Shown piece after piece: positions 30,938 to 38,089 of a stretch of 38,089 bases of DNA (position 1 is its first letter; every line of letters begins with the position of its first letter). This stretch comes from Pseudoselenomonas ruminantium. Lineage in GTDB: Bacteria > Bacillota > Negativicutes > Selenomonadales > Selenomonadaceae. The translations under genes were made by a program, and so were the position numbers. The notes beneath the pieces were generated by a model, which ran no database searches, had not been told where the DNA came from, and was given only the letters and a program-made list of their open reading frames with translations. The stretch covers positions 1 to 38,089 of the forward strand of contig DFHU01000061.1 in assembly GCA_002373045.1 (NCBI GenBank). Direction: 5' to 3'.

Positions 30938-31579
30938 TTACCAATTTTGCATAAAACGGGACAGCATTCCCCGTATACGGCGAATCCCCATTTTTTGCAG
31001 CCGATATATATGCCCAGGACTAAGTTCCATGTCCTCGGCTACCGCTGCCACATCACGACTAGCCAGATATACATTTTCCAACACAGCTTTTTCCTTGGCT
31101 GGAAGCCGCTCCATCGCCCGATGAAGCCGGCCCGCCAGTTCATGACTTTCTGCCTGTTCCGCCACCGTAGGCGACATATCCATCAAGTTCTCCTTATAGG
31201 ATGCTCCTCCTTCATCCAGCATAGCATCCATACAGGGGCTGTCGGATGCCCCTTCCTTTTGCAGATAATCCAGCATCCGGCCCCGTATGCGATGAATTGC
31301 AAAGAGACTGAACGCTACACCACGCTCAGGATTATAGCGTTCCACAGCCTCGATAAGGCCGATTGTCCCCTCCTGCACCACATCCATTATGTTTTGCAGG
31401 CTGCGATAAGGCAGTGCCTGCTTGAACACCAAGGGCTGATAAGCCTCAATCAGCAGCCCGCGGGCTTTTTTATCCCCCTGCTCCTTATAGGCTCGCCACA
31501 GGCTTTCTTCCTGACAGCGCTCCAGTGGTTTTATTCGCTGTAATTCCTCAACATATTGTGCAAAACGCAGTCTCCTCAC
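30938..31579 (-). CDS. sigma-70 family RNA polymerase sigma factor
   Basis: A 213-residue alternative sigma factor. Region 2 (about 35-108) includes ARGLLIEAYQPLVFKQA, VVQEGTIGLIEAVERYNPERG and FSLFAIHRIRGRMLDYLQ, the core-binding and -10 recognition parts. Region 4 (about 150-210) includes RAMERLPAKEKAVLENVYL and VAEDMELSPGHIYRLQKMGIRRIR, the -35 helix-turn-helix. Region 1 is absent and region 3 is short, as in group 3 sigma factors. The first in-frame start is GTG at 31579, which overlaps the GGGAGG, so the true start is uncertain by a few residues. It is between tamB and bamA, in the same orientation. Confidence 0.9.
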   Translation of the reverse strand: MRRLRFAQYVEELQRIKPLERCQEESLWRAYKEQGDKKARGLLIEAYQPLVFKQALPYRSLQNIMDVVQEGTIGLIEAVERYNPERGVAFSLFAIHRIRGRMLDYLQKEGASDSPCMDAMLDEGGASYKENLMDMSPTVAEQAESHELAGRLHRAMERLPAKEKAVLENVYLASRDVAAVAEDMELSPGHIYRLQKMGIRRIRGMLSRFMQNW

Positions 31580-31600
31580 CTCCCTTCTGCCATGCCACAG

Positions 31601-34600
31601 TTAAAATGTCATGCGGGCCTCCACACCAAAGATGGTGCCATTTGACTCCCGCTCCAATGTTACGCCCCAACGGTCGTTAATATCGTACTGAACACCGTAC
31701 CGATTAACGCCCCTGCCGCTAAATCCATGCGTATAACGAAGCATAACCTTGTCCGATATATATTTTCCCATAGAAACATTAAAATCATATTTGTTTTCTT
31801 CATTTTCTTTGTTTTCTTTGTTCGTTCTGTAATTATCAAAAGCCGAACCAGAACCACGGGAAATCGACAGTTTATCCAAATACAGGAATTCCCTCATAGC
31901 GCCCTCTATCTCCGACAGGAAGGTCATCTGCAGGCCCACGGCCAGTAAATCTCCGGCATTTATTGTGCTGTTGCCATTCTTATAGGCATCACGCAGCGTC
32001 AACAACTGGATAATCTGAGTCTGACTCATTTGCGGGCTGGACATAAGTTTCATGTCAGCAGCCCCCAAAGGCCCCTTAACCGACAGGAACACCTTGGCCT
32101 GCGTCAATCTGGTATCGGCAAAGAAATCAATACTCGGCATAAACGAGGCTACCTGATTGAAGGTTGCACGCCCCTCCCGAATCTTGAATTCCGTCTTGAG
32201 ATAATTAATGGTTCCACCACGCTTGACCTGCAGGCCGCCGCTCATCTTGGGATGGCTCATAATCCCGCCCACATGAAAACCGCCGGTCAGATACAAGTCA
32301 TAAAGATAAGGACTGTAAAAATGTACCTTATCGCCCACATTGACCTGCACGTCAAAAACCATTTCCGGCAGCTCGCCCTCACTATCGGGAATCGCCGGAA
32401 CCGACACCAGACAATTACGGAAATCGATATTACCGGAAATCTTCGGCCAATGATTGCCGTAAAAATCTGTATCCTGCAAATGCAACTCCCCGTTTAAGGG
32501 ACCGGTAAAGAATTTGCTCTTAATTCCCAGCTTATCGAAAATCAGGCTAAAATCATAATGTTCAGGCGTCCATCCATTAAGGCTCACACTGCCGTTTAGT
32601 TTATACGATCCACCGCCCATTTTACCAAAAAACTCTTCGACTGTCACTTGACTCCCATTGAAATTTATTCTGGCAGTCATGTCCGTAATAGGTTCTTCCA
32701 ACCCCTTTATTTTTACGGCTCCATTAGGAATGACAATACTGCCATCCAGCATAGGATGAGCCAGCGTCCCATGGATTTTGATATCGCCATCCGTATCCCC
32801 CAAAGCCCAGTCAATATCTTTGGAAACCGTCGGCAGCAGTGACAAATCCGCATCCTGCAGATTCAGCTGCAACTGAATCTGCTCATAATCGGCGAGCCAT
32901 TCATCCCGGCCTGCCGTCAGTGCACGCAGGGGAACAATCCCCTTTGCAACAGCAGAGCAGCTTTGTTTCCCAACCTGCTTGACCACTTTCATTTCCGTCA
33001 GGTCAATGAGACCATTCTTCAGATGTGCCTCGCCTGTCAACGTATCAAAAGCTGCGCCCTGAAGGCCTCCATTTACAGCCTTCAGCGTCACATCCGCAGA
33101 CGGATTATACGTATAGCCGCCAATAATTGCTTCAATATCAGCAGTTCCCGTAACATCCCTGACGGTCAAACCTGCCAGCCCGGTAAACATTCCCAATTCC
33201 AGATTGCCGGCTGAAAATTTGACGTTCATCGGCCCATTCAAGGCCACTGTACCTGTTGCCGAGAACAAACCATTTGCGCCCTGACTGCCACTCATTTTAT
33301 TGATATAGATAATATGATCCAATAATCGTAAATCCAAAGCGACATTATGAATATCGTAGCCGCCAGCTGAGCCTTGCAGCACATCACCATCCAGTTTGAC
33401 CGCAGGATTATGTGCTGTCCCGCTTATCTGTGCGTTAAGATTGGCCTTGCCTTCAATAGCTTCTGTCTTTTGGTTAACCAGCGCAGCCACTGCAGCAATA
33501 TCCGCATTTTGTACCACCATATTGCCTCTTAACGCATCGTTATCTATGTTATAGAACAATTCCATATCATAGGTGCCACCATTCTGCTCAAAGCCAAAGT
33601 GGTCGATATCAAAACTGTTTCCCTGAAATTTCACCATACCTCGCAAGTTGTTTATGGTTACACCATTCAGAACAATTTCCGGGGCCTCCAACAATCCATG
33701 AAAAACCGGCGTATTGATGGTGCCGCCAATCTTGCCCTTAAAGGTACCATGACCACTGACTTCATAGGGCAGTTTATGTTCTACCCGTTTTAAGTCTATA
33801 TCCTTGGCGGTCACTTCCATATCCATGGCCATATCGGCAGTATTTATCGTGCCATTGAGCACCATGTCAATCATCGGCGAATACGCATGGAAATCCTGCA
33901 GACGCAATTTGCCCTGCTCCAAAAAATAATCGCCATCCATACCAGACAAGAGCATTCCATGATAACTGCCTCGATAAAAATGAATATAACCTACAGCCTG
34001 AGGATTATCCAGTGTTCCCGTCACCTTGATGATATTGTCTACATTACCGGTAATGGGCTGGTCAGGAGCCAGCAGAGCCGCGATATCTTCCATCCGGGCG
34101 CCCATGGTATCCAGCTGAAGATTTACCCGCCGTTCCCCGGAAAAACCTACAGAACCTTTGGCCTGCCACACTTCCCTGCCGTCTTTTTCCATCAGGAAAT
34201 CATCTATGCCTATGCCGTCCAGGCTGCCGCTGGCAGCAATTTTCAAACTGTCAAAAGGCTGTTTGAAAATACTACCGCGAAGACCGGAAAACTTAAGTTC
34301 AACCTGCGGATTGTCTTTATTTCCATGAACCACTCCCTTGAAATCAGCCAGACCGGACATATCTATATTCGGGTCTATATTCTGCAGCAGCGAGAGGTCG
34401 AAATGACCGCCATAAAACGCCAAATCCAACTGGGCAGCGCCCTGCATGTCCCGGATAGCGCCCTCTACGCCCAGACTGCTATGGCGTGGCATATTCACAC
34501 TTAAATAATCAATGATTAAATCGTCATCAGCCAGATAAAACGATGTGCTGGCACGTTCTACGGTCATCCCCTGATAACCGATATTTTGGGCTTTGACACT

Positions 34601-35953
34601 GCCATACAGCTGCAACGTACTCAAATCCATGCCAATGCCATTTCCCCCGGCATCAACCGCTATTTTTCCGGTCAGACCATTAAGCTCCGGCAGATAAGCA
34701 GCCCCTTGAGCAGCATCGATGTTTTCTGCCTTGAGATGGATTGTGTAGCCTAAATTCTCCGTAGACAGCACCGCTTCACCGCTGACCCTGCCGCCGAAAA
34801 CCTGAGCTGAAAAATCCCGGACAAAGAGATTCTTGTCCTGATAGCGCACATCGGCCTGAACTCCTGCAAAGGGTACGTCCATAACCTTGCCGTCTGCCAC
34901 CTGTACCTTGCCATCCACGCTGGGATTGTTAAAAGCACCAGTCACTTTAACGGCAAACTTTGCCGCGCCCTGATAGGGAATATTCTTCAAAATCAACGCC
35001 GGATCAAAAGATTCCGAGCTGGCCTGCAAGTCCATATAGGGCGTTGTCAGCAAATGCTTAATTTTGCCATGCACATTGATTTGCTGGCCAGCAGCCTCCG
35101 CATTGACATTGAGCAAAGCTTCTTCATTCGTAAACGCAGCATGGCCGGCGATATTTTCAATATCCGTTCCTTCTACATTCACCTTGCCGCCGCTAAGCTC
35201 TGCCTCGCCGCTGAACGACAAATCATTGCCCCGGTTATATACATGGATATCCGCAGACTCAATCAGGCCATCCTTAATTTCCACATTCTCCGGAATCAGC
35301 CCTGCAGGTATGAAGTGCAGATATTCTTTAATAGCGAAACCGTTCACCCGGGCATTTACAATCTGCCGTGCATCGGATATCGTGGCTGTGCCCGACACCG
35401 TTGTTTCTTGATGTCTGGCCGCAAATTCGGCTTTATACACAGGATAATCGGCACAATCCACTGCGGCAGATAAATCAGCCAGCTGCAATTCCTGGCCTTG
35501 ACTGCGCAAAAGCACCTGCGCGTCTTCCACCAAAATTTTTCCATGAAATTCCTGCGAGGACTTCTCCCCGCTGACTAAGTCCTCCACATTCCATGTCCCA
35601 TCGGCACGTTGTGCCAGCACTGCCGAAAGTCCCTGAACGGTAATTTCCTGAATTGCATCGGCAGGGTCTGAAACCGCCGCAAGCAGGCGGAAACTCACCC
35701 GTGCCGAATCGGCACGGGCAATAAGTTCCGCCTGCTTGTCATAAACAGCCAAATCATGTAATTGGATATCACGCAGAGAATTTACCTCTATGGCACCAAT
35801 CTGTACTTCTGTGCTCAGGGTCTGGGAAGCCAGCGAGGAAATTTCCTCCCCGGCCCGCTGCATGAAGCTATTACTCTGTACATAGTACCACGCACCAACG
35901 ACCATCACACATATAGTCAGCAGTACGCCTATTATCCAGTTTTTCCCCTTCAT
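31601..35953 (-). CDS. tamB: TamB-like translocation and assembly protein
   Basis: A 1450-residue AsmA/TamB-type protein thought to bridge inner and outer membranes and move phospholipids (with a role in OM protein assembly also proposed). There is one N-terminal anchor (about 5-25, WIIGVLLTICVMVVGAWYYV), then a very long series of short beta segments that form a hydrophobic groove. The C-terminal DUF490 domain (about 1120-1450) has GPLGAADMKLMSSPQMSQTQ, LLTLRDAYKN and a barrel-like end TIFGVEARMTF. The length is somewhat above E. coli TamB (1259). No TamA is next to it; BamA three genes downstream may serve as partner. ATG 35953 has GGGGAG upstream. Confidence 0.92.
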   Translation of the reverse strand: MKGKNWIIGVLLTICVMVVGAWYYVQSNSFMQRAGEEISSLASQTLSTEVQIGAIEVNSLRDIQLHDLAVYDKQAELIARADSARVSFRLLAAVSDPADAIQEITVQGLSAVLAQRADGTWNVEDLVSGEKSSQEFHGKILVEDAQVLLRSQGQELQLADLSAAVDCADYPVYKAEFAARHQETTVSGTATISDARQIVNARVNGFAIKEYLHFIPAGLIPENVEIKDGLIESADIHVYNRGNDLSFSGEAELSGGKVNVEGTDIENIAGHAAFTNEEALLNVNAEAAGQQINVHGKIKHLLTTPYMDLQASSESFDPALILKNIPYQGAAKFAVKVTGAFNNPSVDGKVQVADGKVMDVPFAGVQADVRYQDKNLFVRDFSAQVFGGRVSGEAVLSTENLGYTIHLKAENIDAAQGAAYLPELNGLTGKIAVDAGGNGIGMDLSTLQLYGSVKAQNIGYQGMTVERASTSFYLADDDLIIDYLSVNMPRHSSLGVEGAIRDMQGAAQLDLAFYGGHFDLSLLQNIDPNIDMSGLADFKGVVHGNKDNPQVELKFSGLRGSIFKQPFDSLKIAASGSLDGIGIDDFLMEKDGREVWQAKGSVGFSGERRVNLQLDTMGARMEDIAALLAPDQPITGNVDNIIKVTGTLDNPQAVGYIHFYRGSYHGMLLSGMDGDYFLEQGKLRLQDFHAYSPMIDMVLNGTINTADMAMDMEVTAKDIDLKRVEHKLPYEVSGHGTFKGKIGGTINTPVFHGLLEAPEIVLNGVTINNLRGMVKFQGNSFDIDHFGFEQNGGTYDMELFYNIDNDALRGNMVVQNADIAAVAALVNQKTEAIEGKANLNAQISGTAHNPAVKLDGDVLQGSAGGYDIHNVALDLRLLDHIIYINKMSGSQGANGLFSATGTVALNGPMNVKFSAGNLELGMFTGLAGLTVRDVTGTADIEAIIGGYTYNPSADVTLKAVNGGLQGAAFDTLTGEAHLKNGLIDLTEMKVVKQVGKQSCSAVAKGIVPLRALTAGRDEWLADYEQIQLQLNLQDADLSLLPTVSKDIDWALGDTDGDIKIHGTLAHPMLDGSIVIPNGAVKIKGLEEPITDMTARINFNGSQVTVEEFFGKMGGGSYKLNGSVSLNGWTPEHYDFSLIFDKLGIKSKFFTGPLNGELHLQDTDFYGNHWPKISGNIDFRNCLVSVPAIPDSEGELPEMVFDVQVNVGDKVHFYSPYLYDLYLTGGFHVGGIMSHPKMSGGLQVKRGGTINYLKTEFKIREGRATFNQVASFMPSIDFFADTRLTQAKVFLSVKGPLGAADMKLMSSPQMSQTQIIQLLTLRDAYKNGNSTINAGDLLAVGLQMTFLSEIEGAMREFLYLDKLSISRGSGSAFDNYRTNKENKENEENKYDFNVSMGKYISDKVMLRYTHGFSGRGVNRYGVQYDINDRWGVTLERESNGTIFGVEARMTF

Positions 35954-35998
35954 TCTGTTCTCCCCAAAAGCCCTTCATAGGCGGTAAATTGCATTCCG

Positions 35999-37597
35999 TT
36001 AGTTATTCGCCATTTCTTTGGCTACGGATTCCGTACTGGAAGCCGTTTCGCTCTTAACCGTTTTTTCACTGGCAGCCGCTTTTGCTTCCTGCTTCACCGC
36101 TGATTTTTTCTCTTTTTTATCCTTGCTGAGTTTGCGTGCTTCACGTTCAGCCTTACGCATAGCCTTCGCTTCATCCTTGGACGTCTTCTTGGCTTCCGCA
36201 CTCAATTCCAGCAAGGGCTTTTCCGTCACTTTGGCATCCTCGCGGACTTTTTTCAAACGGTTGCCTTCCATCTGGGATGCCTTGTACTTAGCCACATCAA
36301 TGTCCACGGGAATGCCCATAGCCTTATCAAGTGCCGCTTTGTTCACGTTGTAGTTATAAAGTGCGGTGTTGTAATTGGTGCGCGCCGCCGTCATCTTCTC
36401 TGTGGCGTCCATTACGTCAAGGTTGGTACCTACACCAGCAGAATAGCGGACATTGGCGATTTTTAAGTCTTCCTCTGCCTGCTTCACGGCCGTTTCCATG
36501 GTACCAATGTTTTTCTCTGCCGCCTGCAGATTCAAGAGTGCCGTACGCACATCCAGCTGAATGGTTTCATCCTTTGCTTTAAGCGCTTCCTGTGCCTTTA
36601 CCAGAGATGCTTCTGCATTATGCACCCCAGCAGCCGTTACACCATTGTCAAAGATATTCCAGTTAGCTGCAGCACCAAACACCCATGTATTGCTATGGTC
36701 GGTCTTAAACTCCTGTTTACCTTCAATCGCCTTGCTGGCAGAAGCTGTAACCGTCGGATACCAGCCAGCCCTAGCCGTGTTAATACCTGCTTCAGCCTGC
36801 TTTACTGCATAATAGGCAGCGGCTCCATCCGCGCGGTTGTTCAGTGCATAAGTCGTGCAGTCCTCCAAATTCAGATTATAGGCAGGATGCTTTAATTCTT
36901 CATCAATTTCCAGCACCGTATCCGTCGGCAAACCGATGACATTATTCAGCGTAGCTACGGCAATATCGTAATTGTTCTGGGCAGTAGTCAAAGCCTGCTG
37001 GGCATTTGCCAAGTTTACCTGCGAGGACAATACGTCCGATTTGGCTACCGTTCCCACACGGTACTGGGCGTTTACATTATCCAGATGTTCCTGATAAGCC
37101 CGCACGGTATCTTCCTGTACCTTAATCAGATTCTTGTAATTCAGGATGTTATAATAATCTGCCGTAGCCTGATAGCGGACAGCCTGCTTAGTGTTTTCCA
37201 AAGTAACATCTGCCGAATTCAAGCCATAACCAGCAGCTTCAATCCCACTGCGCAAGGAAAAATTGTATAAAGGAATAGATGCCGATGCACTATTCGTATA
37301 ATAGGTGTTGTCACCATTATGTTGTGCCTGAGCCAAGGCATCATTTGCACGATTCACAGCCGAAGACAACGAAAAAGTTACCCCCGTCTGGCGACGGTAC
37401 TTGGACAGATTCCACTTGGCCGCATCCACATCAGCCAAAGCACTCTTTATGCTGCGATTATTTTCCATAGCCATCTGTACGGCATCTTCAAGATTCAGCT
37501 GTACGGTATTGGCTGCCGAAACAGTCCCCATCGAAAAGCTCATTAAACCGCCCAAAACCAAAGCCGTCAGTTTTTTATAAAAACGATGTTTATTCAA
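35999..37597 (-). CDS. TolC-family outer-membrane channel protein with Lys/Ala-rich tail
   Basis: A 532-residue OM factor forming a trimeric export channel. The signal peptide is residues 1-28 (ending SAANT), and two repeats of the OEP domain follow (about 35-225 and 245-430), each with the helical coiled-coil pattern (e.g. NVNAQYRVGTVAKSDVLSSQ and KIANVRYSAGVGTNLDVMDA, the conserved loop of the family). The last 95 residues (about 437-532) are not in TolC: charged, Lys/Ala/Glu-rich and probably disordered. The start is TTG at 37597 with AGGAGG nine bases upstream; no ATG is available before residue 20. It follows mlaD and precedes tamB, as in other Negativicutes clusters. Confidence 0.92.
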   Translation of the reverse strand: MNKHRFYKKLTALVLGGLMSFSMGTVSAANTVQLNLEDAVQMAMENNRSIKSALADVDAAKWNLSKYRRQTGVTFSLSSAVNRANDALAQAQHNGDNTYYTNSASASIPLYNFSLRSGIEAAGYGLNSADVTLENTKQAVRYQATADYYNILNYKNLIKVQEDTVRAYQEHLDNVNAQYRVGTVAKSDVLSSQVNLANAQQALTTAQNNYDIAVATLNNVIGLPTDTVLEIDEELKHPAYNLNLEDCTTYALNNRADGAAAYYAVKQAEAGINTARAGWYPTVTASASKAIEGKQEFKTDHSNTWVFGAAANWNIFDNGVTAAGVHNAEASLVKAQEALKAKDETIQLDVRTALLNLQAAEKNIGTMETAVKQAEEDLKIANVRYSAGVGTNLDVMDATEKMTAARTNYNTALYNYNVNKAALDKAMGIPVDIDVAKYKASQMEGNRLKKVREDAKVTEKPLLELSAEAKKTSKDEAKAMRKAEREARKLSKDKKEKKSAVKQEAKAAASEKTVKSETASSTESVAKEMANN

Positions 37598-37634
37598 GAT
37601 AAATACCTCCTTAAAGTTAACGTCCTATATGAAA

Positions 37635-37650
37635 AGCCGCCCTTGCGGCT
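37635..37650 (-). terminator. short hairpin between the mlaD-like gene and the TolC-family gene
   Basis: Arms AGCCGC (37635-37640) and GCGGCT (37645-37650) with a four-base loop, then TTTT on the minus strand. It lies 13 bases past the upstream stop. The stem is only 6 bp, so it is more likely partial attenuation than a full stop. Confidence 0.5.
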
Positions 37651-37663
37651 GAGATTATCCTCA

Positions 37664-38089
37664 TCAGAAATACTGCTTAATGCCCACATAGGCTGCCCGA
37701 TGGTCGCGCTTATTGACATTTTGCCACTGCCCCATCAGCCAGGTATCCTCCATGAGCTTTAACTCTGCTCCCAAACGCAGGGAAAAATCATTAACATTAT
37801 AGGCATCCGCTGAAAACTTAAAATTTTTTCCCGCATAGGCATCCAGCCCCACACCGGCTTCGCCGTGTATGGCACCGGCTCTGGCCGCAAAATTCCCCTG
37901 CCGTTTGCCCAGCTGAAAATTCACCTTGTTCGTATCGCCAATGTCGTCAACCCCCATGTTCAAAAAAGGGCCTTGTTCCATTCCTACCGTGAACCCAAAA
38001 TTGGCATCCCAGTTCCCTTTCTGCCCGCTGTACAGAGCAGATACTTCGGTATGGGTTTCAATGGAGTCCAGCTGTGTTTTTACCTTCTG
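37664..38089 (-). CDS. mlaD: MlaD-like MCE protein, C-terminal coiled coil end and beta-barrel (5' part outside window)
   Basis: The frame is open to the right edge: 141 codons are visible, and the ATG at 37981 is internal. The first visible residues (QKVKTQLDSIETHTEVSALY) look like the end of the MCE-protein helical stalk. The rest alternates in the manner of OM beta strands (NWDANFGFTVGME, KVNFQLGKRQGNFAARAGAI, FKFSADAYNVNDFSLRLGAELKL) and ends RAAYVGIKQYF, with the terminal Phe expected for OM insertion. This matches the published Veillonella MlaD, in which an inner-membrane-anchored MCE protein ends in a small OM barrel and spans the envelope to move phospholipids. The MCE domain and mlaE/mlaF would lie outside the window to the right, so the name is inferred from the tail and gene order. 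Confidence 0.75.
   Translation of the reverse strand, partial: QKVKTQLDSIETHTEVSALYSGQKGNWDANFGFTVGMEQGPFLNMGVDDIGDTNKVNFQLGKRQGNFAARAGAIHGEAGVGLDAYAGKNFKFSADAYNVNDFSLRLGAELKLMEDTWLMGQWQNVNKRDHRAAYVGIKQYF

Overview
The window is a chromosomal segment of a diderm Firmicute of the class Negativicutes, most like the Selenomonas/Mitsuokella group. Three things point there: a Gram-negative style outer-membrane (OM) gene cluster, base composition near 50% GC, and a gene order (MlaD with a barrel tail - TolC - TamB - sigma factor - BamA - Skp/OmpH genes - lpx genes) that matches the OM cluster described for this group. The genus is inferred from general knowledge; no database search was done.

Almost all genes lie on the minus strand, so the biology reads from right to left. 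Block A (38089 to about 26350): the C-terminal part of an MCE/MlaD protein with an OM beta-barrel tail, a TolC-family protein, TamB, a sigma-70 family factor, a one-pass membrane protein, BamA, an uncharacterised barrel protein and a Skp/OmpH chaperone. Block B (26278 to 19628): an inner-membrane-anchored Skp-like protein, a Skp-like lipoprotein, then lpxD, an LpxL-like acyltransferase, lpxC, fabZ, lpxA and lpxI. Block C (19519 to 4772) starts at its own promoter after a terminator: lpxB, msbA, a waaA-lpxK fusion, kdsB, kdsA, kdsD, kdsC, lpxL, lptC, lptA, lptB, lptF/G, a DUF3084 protein, a RuvC/YqgF-like protein and a dCMP deaminase. Block D (4651 to 2141) starts at a near-consensus promoter: a WecA/TagO-type glycosyl-1-phosphate transferase, wecB and an AtpZ-like gene, ended by a strong terminator.

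Together these genes make Kdo2-lipid A (LpxA, C, D, I, B, K; KdsA-D; WaaA; LpxL-like enzymes), flip it (MsbA), carry it across the periplasm (LptB/F/C/A), and assemble OM proteins (BamA, Skp-like proteins) and move phospholipids (MlaD, TamB). LptD, LptE, a second LptF/G subunit and BamB-E homologues are not in the window.

The left edge (1-1940) is different. It holds the 3' part of an IS3-family element, a 450-base stretch with no convincing intact gene but with a perfect 22-bp inverted repeat and a broken open frame, and one hypothetical gene. This looks like an accessory junction bordering the conserved cluster. The most interesting points are the WaaA-LpxK fusion, the MlaD barrel tail, the uncharacterised barrel protein next to BamA, a possible sigma/membrane-regulator pair inside the OM cluster, and three different forms of Skp-like protein in a row.
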